NCBI RefSeq assembly: GCF_014268815.2
Contig: NZ_JABWRE020000001.1
Span: 997,001 to 1,061,000, forward strand
DNA from: Pseudomonas urmiensis
GTDB taxonomy: Bacteria; Pseudomonadota; Gammaproteobacteria; Pseudomonadales; Pseudomonadaceae
Reading direction: 5' to 3'
DNA: 64,000 nt
Shown here: positions 29,109 through 38,309 of the stretch, piece after piece
Layout: every line of letters begins with the position of its first letter
Position numbering within the stretch: position 1 is the first letter of the stretch
Notes under the pieces: model-generated
The model's input: the letters and a program-made list of their open reading frames with translations, nothing else
Databases searched by the model: none
Told to the model about the DNA's origin: nothing
Program-made: the position numbers and the translations under genes

Positions 29109-30509
29109 ATGTCGACCGCTACCAGCCTTGCCCAGATCCTGCCAGGCGCAGCGCCGCAACCGCTGTATGAGTTCACCGATTCGCCGCTGCTGGTGCGCCA
29201 GCAACAACAGGAATCCAACGCCCGCAGCTACCCACGACGCCTGCCCCTGGCACTCAAGCGCGCCCGTGGCCTGTATGTCGAAGACGTCGAAGGCCGCCAG
29301 TTCATCGACTGCCTGGCCGGTGCTGGCACGCTTGCCTTGGGGCACAATCATCCGGTGGTGGTCGAGGCGATTCAGCGCGTGCTGGCGGACGAGCTGCCGC
29401 TGCATACCCTCGACCTGACCACGCCGGTCAAGGACCGCTTCGTCCAGGACCTGTTCGGCATCCTGCCCGAAACCTTGCGCCGCGAGGCGAAGATCCAGTT
29501 CTGCGGCCCGACCGGCACCGATGCGGTGGAAGCTGCGCTGAAACTGGTGCGCACCGCCACCGGGCGCAGCACCGTGCTGGCATTCCAGGGTGCCTACCAC
29601 GGCATGTCCCAGGGCGCATTGAGCCTGATGGGCAGCCACGGGCCGAAGAAACCCCTGGGCGCGTTGCTCGGCAATGGCGTGCAGTTCATGCCGTACCCCT
29701 ACGACTACCGCTGCCCGTTCGGCCTGGGCGGTGAGGCGGGTGTGCGGGCCAACCTGCACTACCTGGAAAACCTGCTGCTCGATCCGGAAGGCGGGGTGCC
29801 GCTGCCAGCGGCGGTCATTCTCGAAGTGGTGCAGGGCGAAGGCGGGGTGATACCGGCGGACATCGAATGGCTACGCGGTGTACGGCGGATCACCGAGCAG
29901 GCCGGGGTGGCGCTGATCGTCGACGAAATTCAGAGCGGCTTTGCCCGCACCGGGCGGATGTTCGCCTTCGAGCACGCCGGCATCGTCCCGGATGTGGTGA
30001 CCTTGTCCAAAGCCATTGGTGGCAGCCTGCCGCTGGCGGTGGTGGTGTACCGCGAGTGGCTGGACCAATGGACCCCCGGCGCCCATGCCGGCACCTTCCG
30101 CGGCAACCAGATGGCCATGGCCGCAGGCTCCGCAGTGATCGATTACCTGGTCGAGCATCGCCTGGCCGAGCACGCCGAGGCCATGGGCCAGCGCCTGCGC
30201 GGCCACTTGCAGCATCTGCAACGCCAGTACCCACAGCTGGGCGATATTCGCGGGCGCGGCTTGATGCTTGGGGTCGAGCTGGTCGACCCGCAAGGCGCCC
30301 TGGATAGCTTGGGCCATCCACCGGCAGCGCGCGAGCTGGCCCCCAAGGTGCAGCGCGAGTGCCTCAAGCGCGGCTTGATCCTTGAGCTGGGCGGCCGCCA
30401 TGGCGCGGTGGTGCGCTTCCTGCCGCCGTTGATCATCAGTGCCGAGCAGATCGACGAGGTCGCAGAACGGTTTGCCGCGGCGTTGGCAGTAGCGGTGCGC
30501 AGCGCCTGA
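29109..30509 (+). CDS. pvdH: L-2,4-diaminobutyrate:2-oxoglutarate aminotransferase PvdH
   Basis: This 466-residue class III PLP aminotransferase has the cofactor site motifs GPTGTDAVEAALKL near residue 137, IVDEIQSGFARTGRMFAFEH near residue 272, and the Schiff-base lysine in TLSKAIGG near residue 301. PvdH makes 2,4-diaminobutyrate from aspartate semialdehyde with glutamate as amino donor. Two modules here (the last of PvdL and the second of the middle NRPS) use Dab, so the gene fits the pathway demand. I chose the ATG at 29109 (MSTATSLAQ), preceded by GAGGGA. The 82 codons of open frame upstream cross the REP element and the promoter box and are not coding. Confidence 0.95.
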   Translation: MSTATSLAQILPGAAPQPLYEFTDSPLLVRQQQQESNARSYPRRLPLALKRARGLYVEDVEGRQFIDCLAGAGTLALGHNHPVVVEAIQRVLADELPLHTLDLTTPVKDRFVQDLFGILPETLRREAKIQFCGPTGTDAVEAALKLVRTATGRSTVLAFQGAYHGMSQGALSLMGSHGPKKPLGALLGNGVQFMPYPYDYRCPFGLGGEAGVRANLHYLENLLLDPEGGVPLPAAVILEVVQGEGGVIPADIEWLRGVRRITEQAGVALIVDEIQSGFARTGRMFAFEHAGIVPDVVTLSKAIGGSLPLAVVVYREWLDQWTPGAHAGTFRGNQMAMAAGSAVIDYLVEHRLAEHAEAMGQRLRGHLQHLQRQYPQLGDIRGRGLMLGVELVDPQGALDSLGHPPAARELAPKVQRECLKRGLILELGGRHGAVVRFLPPLIISAEQIDEVAERFAAALAVAVRSA

Positions 30510-30576
30510 ACAGGTTTTGCCCAAGTAACGCGGGCGGCCTGCCCGTGATGAATACGATTAACGCCAATGCGCGGCG

Positions 30577-30599
30577 CACGCCACCTTAGCCGTGGCGTG
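30577..30599 (+). terminator. Short hairpin between pvdH and the oxygenase gene
   Basis: CACGCCAC (30577-30584) and GTGGCGTG (30592-30599) form a perfect 8-bp stem with a 7-base loop, without a T tract. It could be a weak terminator or a leader structure just before the ribosome binding site at 30611. No iron-starvation box was found in this 112-bp gap, so the oxygenase is probably read from the pvdH promoter. Confidence 0.4.
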
Positions 30600-30621
30600 T
30601 GACGCGGATGGGGAGACACAG

Positions 30622-31605
30622 ATGAGTGAACTTGCCGATATCAAGGTGCGGCCATTGATGCCTGAGCGCGGCTCGCTGCCGCTGCTGGTCGAAGCGCCCG
30701 AGCCAGGGCTTGGGCTGCTGGAGAGCTTCGACGAGCTCAAGGAGATCGTGGCGCAGCACCTGGATCACTGCGCAGGGATATTGTTTCGCGGTTTCGAAGT
30801 GGGGGAGGTCGCGGCGTTTCGCGAGTTCGCCCAGGCGTTCGGTCATCCGCTGCTCAATTACGAGTTCGGTTCCACCCCACGCAGCAATGTGACCCAAGGG
30901 GTGTATACCTCCACCGAATACCCGGCGCACCAGAGTATCCCGCTGCACAACGAACAGGCCTACAGCCTCGACTGGCCGATGCGTATCTGGTTCTACAGCA
31001 TGATCGCCGCCCAGACCGGCGGCCAAACGCCGATCGCCGACAGCCGCGAAGTCTATCGGCGGATGCCGGCCGACATCCTCGAACGCTTTGCCAGCAAGCG
31101 CCTGATGTATGTCCGCAACTATGGCAATGGCCTGGATGTGGGCTGGGAGCAGGTGTTCAACACCGAAGATCGCAGTGTCGTCGAAGCCTACTGCCGTGCC
31201 CACCACATCGAGTGGGAGTGGAAAGACGACGGCGAACTGCGCACCCGTCAGGTCTGTCAGGCGGTGGCCACTCATCCATGGACCGGCGATCAGGTCTGGT
31301 TCAACCAGGCGCACTTGTTCCACGTCTCCAATCTACCGGCCGAGGTGCGCGAAAGCCTGCTTGAGATCGTCGACGAGGAGGACCTGCCACGCAATGTCTA
31401 CTACGGTGACGGCACGCCCATCGAGCATGAAGTGCTTGAGCGCATTCGCGCTGTGCTGGACGAGTGCGCGATCAGCTTCCCGTGGCAGGAGGGCGATGTG
31501 CTGATGCTCGACAACATGCTCGCCGCTCACGCTCGGGCGCCGTTCACCGGGCCGCGCAAAGTCGTCGTCGCCATGGCGCAGGGGCACAGCGAGAAGGCTC
31601 GCTGA
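30622..31605 (+). CDS. TauD/SyrP-like Fe(II)/2-oxoglutarate oxygenase, probable aspartate beta-hydroxylase
   Basis: This 327-residue protein of the TauD/TfdA family shows iron ligands in LHNEQAY (H-x-E near residue 110) and a distal histidine in DNMLAAHAR near residue 300, with an arginine shortly after for 2-oxoglutarate. It resembles SyrP, which beta-hydroxylates carrier-bound aspartate. The context is a pyoverdine cluster with two Asp-activating modules; beta-hydroxyaspartate is an iron ligand in some pyoverdines. The likely substrate is Asp on the first module of the middle NRPS, but the sequence alone does not prove this. No separate interface domain is seen in that NRPS. The ATG at 30622 follows GGGGAG. 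The gene lies 112 bp after pvdH. Confidence 0.85.
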   Translation: MSELADIKVRPLMPERGSLPLLVEAPEPGLGLLESFDELKEIVAQHLDHCAGILFRGFEVGEVAAFREFAQAFGHPLLNYEFGSTPRSNVTQGVYTSTEYPAHQSIPLHNEQAYSLDWPMRIWFYSMIAAQTGGQTPIADSREVYRRMPADILERFASKRLMYVRNYGNGLDVGWEQVFNTEDRSVVEAYCRAHHIEWEWKDDGELRTRQVCQAVATHPWTGDQVWFNQAHLFHVSNLPAEVRESLLEIVDEEDLPRNVYYGDGTPIEHEVLERIRAVLDECAISFPWQEGDVLMLDNMLAAHARAPFTGPRKVVVAMAQGHSEKAR

Positions 31606-31691
31606 GGCTTCCTTGGCGCGGCTCCCACCGTACGCCACCGTATCAGGTGGCGTACAACCTGGCGCTTGCACACAGGCCTGCGCCACGCCGC

Positions 31692-31715
31692 TAAATTCAC
31701 TTCTCATCTGCTCGT
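31692..31715 (+). promoter_or_regulatory. Iron-starvation box before the first peptide-chain NRPS
   Basis: TAAAT at 31692-31696 and CGT at 31713-31715 are spaced by 16 bases. The NRPS start codon is 55 bases downstream. Confidence 0.85.
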
Positions 31716-31770
31716 TCTACTGAAAACGCTTTGCCCAAGGCCGAGCCGCAGATCAGTAAGGACCGACAGT

Positions 31771-34700
31771 ATGAATGCCCAAGATTCACTCAAACTGGCT
31801 CGACGCTTCATCGAGCTGCCCGCTGGCAAGCGTCGTCTGTTCCTGGATGCGATGAAGGGCGAGGGGGTGGATTTCGCCCTCCTGCCGATCGCGGCGGGGG
31901 TCCAGGTGCCGGCCCGCGACAGCCTGTCCTACGCCCAGCAGCGCATGTGGTTCGCCTGGCAGCTCGATCCGCACAGCGGCGCCTACAACCTGCCCCTGGC
32001 GGTCAAGCTGCGCGGCGTGCTCGACGTGCCCGCCCTGCAAAGCGCCATCGACACCCTGGTCCAGCGCCACGAGGCGCTGCGCACGGTGTTTCGCGAAGCC
32101 GATGACCAGGTGCGCCAGTGCGTACAGGCGCATCTGCAGGTCGCGGTCCAGCTGCTGGACCTTGGCCACCTGCAAGGCCAGACGCAGCAACAGCGCATCG
32201 AGTCGACCTGCGCGGAAGAATCGGTAGCGCCATTCGATCTGGTCAATGGACCGCTGATGCGTGTGCGTCTGCTGCGCATCGGCGAGCAGGAGCATCTGTT
32301 GCTGATCACCCTGCACCACATCATTGCCGATGGCTGGTCGCTGGGCATCCTGATCGACGAACTGGTCAGGCTGTACGATGCGGCTAGCGCCCGGAGCGCA
32401 TCGGCCCTGGCCGCGCTGGACATCCAGTACCGCGACTTTGCCCTGTGGCAGCGCAGCTGGCTGGAGGCCGGCGAGCAGGAGCGTCAGCTGGCCTATTGGC
32501 TGGCGCACCTTGGCGACGAGCATCCCGTCCTGCAACTGCCCAGCGATCGTCCGCGGCCAGCCCGCCCCAGTCATCGTGGCGAGCGCTTGGAGGTGGCGAT
32601 CGAAGCGGACCTGGCCGAGCGCCTCAAGACCCTCGCCAAGCGCCACAACGTCACCTTGTTCGTGGTGCTGCTGGCAGCCTTCAAGACCTTGCTGTATCGC
32701 TACGGCGGGCATGACACGGTGCGCGTCGGGGTGCCGATCGCCAACCGCAATCGCAGCGAAGTGGAAGGGCTGATCGGTTGCTTCATCAATACTCAGGTCC
32801 TGCAGACCCGCATAGATCCGACCCATGACACCGCCCAACTGCTGGGCCAGGTCCGCCAGTGCGCGACCCAGGCCCAGGCCCACCAGGACGTGCCGTTCGA
32901 CAAATTGGTCGAAGTGCTGGGGGTGGAGCGCAACTCGGCCCATGGCCCGCTGTTCCAGGTGCTGTTCAACCATCAAGCGCAGGTGGCCGACGTAGGCGCC
33001 ATCCAGACCGGCTCCGGCCTGGTTCTGGAGAAGCTCGACCTGCGCAAGAACATCGCCCGTTTCGACCTGACGCTGGACACCGTGGAAGTGGCTGGGGAGC
33101 TGCGCGCGGCCTTCAGTTATGCCCTTGACCTGTTCGACCAGGCAACCATCGCCGGCATGAGCCAGGACTGGCTGCGCCTGCTGGCCGCGCTCAGCCAGGA
33201 TGACGGCTCGGCGCTTGGCGATTGGCCGCTGGCCGCTGCGCCAGTGCCGCTGCCGTCGATCGAGCGACCCGCGCCGCTGCCGGTTCATCAGCGCTTCGCC
33301 CAAGCGGCGGCGGCGCACCCGGATCGCCTCGCGGCCGTCAGCAGTCAGGGCTCGCTGAGCTATCAGCAGTTGGAGCTGCGCGCCGAAGCGCTGCGCCTTG
33401 AACTCCAGGCGCTGGGGGTGGGTAGCGAGCAGGCGGTGGGGCTGTGGGCTGATCGCTCGGTCGACATGCTGGTTGGCCTGCTGGCGATTCTCAAGGCGGG
33501 CGCTGCGTATGTGCCGCTGGAGCCGGGCCAGCCTGGACAGCGTCTGGCGTTCATGCTGGGTGACGCCGGCATATCCCTGGTCGTGGGGCCGCAGGGCGGC
33601 ATGGACAACCTTGGCCCACAGGTGCGGCAAGTGGCGTTCGATGCGCCTTGCCCAGATCAGGCGCCAGTGCTGCAGGCGCCGGCGTCGGTGCAGGGCGACA
33701 ACCTTGCCTACATCATCTACACCTCAGGCACCACGGGCACGCCAAAGGGCGTGGGCGTGTCCCATGCGGCCTTGGCCAATTACCTCGATGGCTTGGCCGA
33801 GCGCCTGCCCTTGGCTGCGCTCGAACAGCTGGCGATGATCTCCACGCCTGCCGCCGACCTGGGCCATACCATGCTGTTTGGCGCATTGAGCACGGGTAAG
33901 ACCCTGCACCTGCTGCAACGTGATGCGGTGCTGGACGCCGATGGCTTTGCCAGCTACCTCGATGATCAAGCCATCGACGCCCTGAAGATCGTGCCCTCGC
34001 ACCTGGCGGCATTGCTCGATGCCTGTGGCGATGCGCGGGTACTGCCGCAGCGCTGCCTGGTCCTGGGGGGTGAGGCCTGTCCAGCGGCGCTGTTGTCGCG
34101 GATCGCCGCGTTGCGCCCTGAGCTGAAGATCATCAATCACTATGGTCCGACCGAAACCACCGTCGGTGTGCTGACCGCCGAGCTGCAGCCGGGGCAAGTC
34201 GCCCAGCTGGGCACGCCGTTGCTCAACAGCCGTGTGCAGGTCCTCGATGCATCGCTGCAGACCGCACCGGGTCAGGCCAAAGGCGAGCTGTGCATTTCCG
34301 GGGCCGGTCTTGCCCGTGGTTACATCGGCCGCCCGGGCTTGACTGCGGAACGCTTCGTGCCAGATCCGTCGGGCGCGCCAGGGGCGCGCATGTACCGCAG
34401 TGGTGATGCGGTCAGCCGTGATCGCGAGGGGCGCCTGTTGTACGTCGGTCGGCGTGATCAGCAAATCAAGATCCGTGGCTATCGGGTCGAACCGGGTGAA
34501 GTCGAGGCCTGTCTGCAGGGGCTTGAAGGCGTCGAAAAAGCCCTGGTTCGACCGCGGGCCCAGGCCAATGAGTTGCAACTGATCGCCTACGTGGTCGCGC
34601 CTTTGCTGGTGCAGCGCAGCGCCGATCACGCCACGGCGCAGGACACCCTGCAGCGGGCGCTCAAGGCGACCGTGCCGGAGCACATGATTCCCGCGCGTGT

Positions 34701-37700
34701 GCTGTTTCTCGACAGCCTGCCGCTGACCGCCAATGGCAAGGTCGACCTGGCCCGTTTGCCGCAGCCGGAGCAGGAATGCCGGGCGCCACACTATGAGCCG
34801 CCCGTCAGCCCATTGCAGATCGGCCTGGCAGGTCTGTGGCGGGAGGTATTGGCGGTCGAGCAGGTTGGGCTGGGCGACAATTTCTTCGCCTTGGGCGGCC
34901 ATTCGTTGATGGCCACGCAGATCGTCTCCCGTGCCCGGCGCCAGCTGGGGATCGATATCCCGTTGCGGCTGTTGTTCGACACTGGCGATCTGCGCCGCTT
35001 CAGCGAAGCGGTCGCAGCACTCGGCCAGGTCAGCGATGCGCCGATCATCAGCTTGGCGCGCGACCAGGTGCTGCCGGTGTCCCATGCCCAGTACCGGCAG
35101 TGGCTGTTCTGGAAAATTCATCCGCACAGCTCGGCGTATCACACCCCCATGGTGGTGCGCATTCGCGGCGCGTTGGACCCAGGCGCGTTGAGCGCTGCCA
35201 TCAATGCGCTGGTACAGCGCCATGAAGCCCTGCGCACCCGCTTCGAAGAGTACCAAGGGGTGCCGGGCCTGCGCATCAGCGAGCAACTTGAGGTCAAGCT
35301 TGAGCAGCAGTGGCTTGGCCAGTTGCCGGACGAGGCGCTGACCGCGCTCTTGCAGGCCGAGATCCAGCGTCCGTTCGATCTGGCCGCAGGGCCGCTAATA
35401 CGGGTCAAGCTCTATCAAGTCGGCGCCGATGAGCACCTGTTGCTGCTGACCTTGCACCATATCGTTTCTGACGGCTGGTCGATGGGCATCATGGTTCGCG
35501 AGTGTATTGCGCTCTACAACCACCATGCCAAGGGCGCGCCGCTGCCGCTGTTCGCAGCGCTGCCGGTGCAGTATGCCGACTATGCCAGCTGGCAGCGCGA
35601 GCGGCTTGGCGAAGGGCAGATGGAGGATCAGCTCGGTTACTGGAAAGCACGCCTGGAGGATGACTTCAGCGTGTTGCAGCTGCCGGCAGACCGACCGCGC
35701 CCGGCGGTGCAGAGCTATCGGGGCGGGCGGCTGGACATTCACCTGCCCGGCGCATTGACCGCAGGCTTGCGTCAGCTGGCGGTGGCCGGCAACGCCACCT
35801 TGTTCCATGTCTTCCTGGCCTCGTTCGCGCTGTTGCTGGCCCGTTACAGTGCCAGTGAGAAGATCAACATCGGCGTGCCGATGACCAACCGTAACCGGCT
35901 GGAGCTCGAGGGCTTGATCGGCTTCTTCGTCAACACCCTGGTATTGCGCCTGGAGGTGGACTACAGCACCAGCTTCGAGCAGTTGCTGGCCCAGACCAAA
36001 GAAGCCAGCCTGCAAGCCCAGGCCAACAAGGACGTACCGTTCGATGCGTTGGTCGAAGCCTTGCAGCCTGAGCGTGGGCTGGGCCACAACCCCTTGTTCC
36101 AGGTGATGTACAACCACCTGCGCGACCTCGGCGAGCAGGTCACCGGCCAGAGCCTGGATGGCCTGGTGGTCGAGGAGGTCGACCTGGACGAGGGCAGTTC
36201 GCAGTTCGATGTGTCGCTCGATACCGTGGAACGTTCCGACGGCGTGCTGGCAACCTTCACCTATGCCTGCGACTTGTTCGACCGGGCCCGTATCGAGCGG
36301 ATGGGCGAGCACTGGCTGAACCTGCTGCAGGCCCTGGTGGGCGCGCCTCAAGCGAGTCTGGACCGCTTGGCCCTGGCCTCGCCGCAGGAGCGCCGGGTGG
36401 TTGAGCAACAGTGGTCGCAGGGGCCGGCCGGGCCCTTGTTCGACACCGCGTTGGCGCACCGCTTCCAGGCGCAGGTCGCGCAGACCCCCGACGCCATCGC
36501 CGTGCTGCATGATGGCCAGCACTGGAGCTATGCCGAACTCAACCGGCGCGCCAACCGCCTGGCCCACCGCCTGCAGGCCTTGGGCGCAGGCCCTGAGGTG
36601 CTGGTCGGGGTGGCGCTGGAGCGGGGCTTGGAGATGGTCGCCGGGCTGTTGGCGATCCTCAAGGTCGGCGCGGCCTATGTGCCGCTGGATCCTGATTACC
36701 CGGCCGAGCGCCTGGCCTACATGATCGAAGACAGTGGCCTGGCCTTGCTGCTCACCCAAACTGCCCTGAGCGAGCGTTTGCCGGTGCCCGCTGGGGTCAC
36801 TCGACTGTGCCTGGATCAGCCCTTCGAGGGCGCCATCGAAACCAACCCGAGCGTGCTGATCGAGCCGGCTTCGCTGGCCTATGTGATGTACACCTCAGGC
36901 TCCACCGGCCGCCCCAAAGGCGTGGCGATCAGCCAGGGTGCGCTGAGCCAGCATGCGCAGGTGTCGTTGGGCTTTTTCAATCTCACAGCCCGCGATCGGA
37001 TCCTGCAGTTCGCCACGTTCAACTTCGACGGCTTCGTCGAGCAGTTGTATCCGGCGCTGATCTGTGGCGCCTCGGTGGTTATTCGCGGACCTGAGCTGTG
37101 GGACAGCGAGCGCTTCTACCGCGAGCTGATCGCCAACGACATCAGCGTGGTTGACGTCACCACGGCCTACTGGTTCATGCTTGCCAAAGACTTCGCTGAG
37201 CGTGGGCCGCGCGATTACGGGCGGCTGCATCAGTTCCATGCCGGCGGCGAAGCGATGCCGCCAGAGGGGCTGGCGGCGTGGAAAGCGGCAGGCCTGGGGC
37301 ATGTGCACCTGCTCAACACCTATGGTCCGACCGAGGCAACGGTCACGGTCACCGCCCACGACTGCACGCCTTATCTGGGTGATCCGGCGCCTGCGTTGCC
37401 GTCGGTCATGCCGATCGGTGCGGTACTGGCCGGACGCTCCATCCACCTGCTGGACAACAGTGGCGGCACGGTACTCAACGGCGCCATTGGTGAGTTGATG
37501 ATTGGCGGCGATCTGCTGGCAAGGGGTTATCACCGTCGCCCCGCACTGACTGCCGAGCGCTTCATCCCTGATCCGTTCGGCGCCGACGGCAGCCGTTTGT
37601 ACCGCTCCGGCGATCTGTCTCGCTACCTGGCGCAGGGCAGCATCGAATACGCCGGGCGCATCGATCATCAAGTCAAGATCCGCGGTTTTCGCATCGAGCT

Positions 37701-38307
37701 GGGCGAGGTTGGCGCGCGCCTGATCGAGCATGAGCGTGTGCGCGACGCGCTGGTGATCGACATCGAGGGTGCCCTGGGCAAGCAACTGGTCGCCTATCTG
37801 GTGCCTGCCGACCCTGCCGTGGCCCAGGCCGACGCGCAGACCCAGCAGGCGCTGCTGGCAGAGTTGCGCGCGCAGCTGCAGGGCAGCTTGCCGGACTACA
37901 TGGTCCCGGCCTGCCTGATCTGGTTGGCAGAACTGCCGCTGAGCCCGAACGGCAAGCTTGACCGCAAGGCCTTGCCGCGCCCCGACCTGACCCAGCTGCA
38001 GGCCCGCTATGTGCCCCCGCAGACCGCCACCGAACAGCAGGTGGCGGCGATCTGGGCCGATGTGCTGCGCGTCGAGCGCGTCGGGCTGGACGACAACTTC
38101 TTCGAACTGGGCGGCCATTCGCTGCTGGCGGCCCAGGCCATCTCACGTATCAACAGCCAATTGGGCATCGATATGCCGATCCGCCTCATCTTCGAAACCC
38201 CGCTACTGGGGGCATTTGCCCTGGCGCTGGAAAGCGCCGGCCAGTCCCTGAGCGAAGAAGGCCTCGCCGATATCGAGCAACTGATGAATGAATTGACGGA
38301 GGCTTGA
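31771..38307 (+). CDS. Pyoverdine peptide NRPS, two modules (Asp, then Orn or Lys)
   Basis: This protein of 2178 residues is arranged C-A-T-C-A-T. Landmarks are HHIIADG near 184, YTSGTTG near 650, GGHS near 1043, HHIVSDG near 1229, YTSGSTG near 1707 and GGHS near 2114. The first adenylation pocket reads DLTKVGHVG, close to the aspartate code DLTKVGHIG. The second reads DGEDHGTVT, a basic-amino-acid type; ornithine is favoured because the final module of the pathway has the related DGEACGGVT, but lysine is possible. There is no epimerase, so both residues should stay L. There is no thioesterase. The start is the ATG at 31771, 9 bases after AAGGA. It takes over from PvdL and passes the chain to the next NRPS, whose start codon is 2 bases after this stop codon. 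Confidence 0.93.
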   Translation: MNAQDSLKLARRFIELPAGKRRLFLDAMKGEGVDFALLPIAAGVQVPARDSLSYAQQRMWFAWQLDPHSGAYNLPLAVKLRGVLDVPALQSAIDTLVQRHEALRTVFREADDQVRQCVQAHLQVAVQLLDLGHLQGQTQQQRIESTCAEESVAPFDLVNGPLMRVRLLRIGEQEHLLLITLHHIIADGWSLGILIDELVRLYDAASARSASALAALDIQYRDFALWQRSWLEAGEQERQLAYWLAHLGDEHPVLQLPSDRPRPARPSHRGERLEVAIEADLAERLKTLAKRHNVTLFVVLLAAFKTLLYRYGGHDTVRVGVPIANRNRSEVEGLIGCFINTQVLQTRIDPTHDTAQLLGQVRQCATQAQAHQDVPFDKLVEVLGVERNSAHGPLFQVLFNHQAQVADVGAIQTGSGLVLEKLDLRKNIARFDLTLDTVEVAGELRAAFSYALDLFDQATIAGMSQDWLRLLAALSQDDGSALGDWPLAAAPVPLPSIERPAPLPVHQRFAQAAAAHPDRLAAVSSQGSLSYQQLELRAEALRLELQALGVGSEQAVGLWADRSVDMLVGLLAILKAGAAYVPLEPGQPGQRLAFMLGDAGISLVVGPQGGMDNLGPQVRQVAFDAPCPDQAPVLQAPASVQGDNLAYIIYTSGTTGTPKGVGVSHAALANYLDGLAERLPLAALEQLAMISTPAADLGHTMLFGALSTGKTLHLLQRDAVLDADGFASYLDDQAIDALKIVPSHLAALLDACGDARVLPQRCLVLGGEACPAALLSRIAALRPELKIINHYGPTETTVGVLTAELQPGQVAQLGTPLLNSRVQVLDASLQTAPGQAKGELCISGAGLARGYIGRPGLTAERFVPDPSGAPGARMYRSGDAVSRDREGRLLYVGRRDQQIKIRGYRVEPGEVEACLQGLEGVEKALVRPRAQANELQLIAYVVAPLLVQRSADHATAQDTLQRALKATVPEHMIPARVLFLDSLPLTANGKVDLARLPQPEQECRAPHYEPPVSPLQIGLAGLWREVLAVEQVGLGDNFFALGGHSLMATQIVSRARRQLGIDIPLRLLFDTGDLRRFSEAVAALGQVSDAPIISLARDQVLPVSHAQYRQWLFWKIHPHSSAYHTPMVVRIRGALDPGALSAAINALVQRHEALRTRFEEYQGVPGLRISEQLEVKLEQQWLGQLPDEALTALLQAEIQRPFDLAAGPLIRVKLYQVGADEHLLLLTLHHIVSDGWSMGIMVRECIALYNHHAKGAPLPLFAALPVQYADYASWQRERLGEGQMEDQLGYWKARLEDDFSVLQLPADRPRPAVQSYRGGRLDIHLPGALTAGLRQLAVAGNATLFHVFLASFALLLARYSASEKINIGVPMTNRNRLELEGLIGFFVNTLVLRLEVDYSTSFEQLLAQTKEASLQAQANKDVPFDALVEALQPERGLGHNPLFQVMYNHLRDLGEQVTGQSLDGLVVEEVDLDEGSSQFDVSLDTVERSDGVLATFTYACDLFDRARIERMGEHWLNLLQALVGAPQASLDRLALASPQERRVVEQQWSQGPAGPLFDTALAHRFQAQVAQTPDAIAVLHDGQHWSYAELNRRANRLAHRLQALGAGPEVLVGVALERGLEMVAGLLAILKVGAAYVPLDPDYPAERLAYMIEDSGLALLLTQTALSERLPVPAGVTRLCLDQPFEGAIETNPSVLIEPASLAYVMYTSGSTGRPKGVAISQGALSQHAQVSLGFFNLTARDRILQFATFNFDGFVEQLYPALICGASVVIRGPELWDSERFYRELIANDISVVDVTTAYWFMLAKDFAERGPRDYGRLHQFHAGGEAMPPEGLAAWKAAGLGHVHLLNTYGPTEATVTVTAHDCTPYLGDPAPALPSVMPIGAVLAGRSIHLLDNSGGTVLNGAIGELMIGGDLLARGYHRRPALTAERFIPDPFGADGSRLYRSGDLSRYLAQGSIEYAGRIDHQVKIRGFRIELGEVGARLIEHERVRDALVIDIEGALGKQLVAYLVPADPAVAQADAQTQQALLAELRAQLQGSLPDYMVPACLIWLAELPLSPNGKLDRKALPRPDLTQLQARYVPPQTATEQQVAAIWADVLRVERVGLDDNFFELGGHSLLAAQAISRINSQLGIDMPIRLIFETPLLGAFALALESAGQSLSEEGLADIEQLMNELTEA

Positions 38308-38309
38308 AC

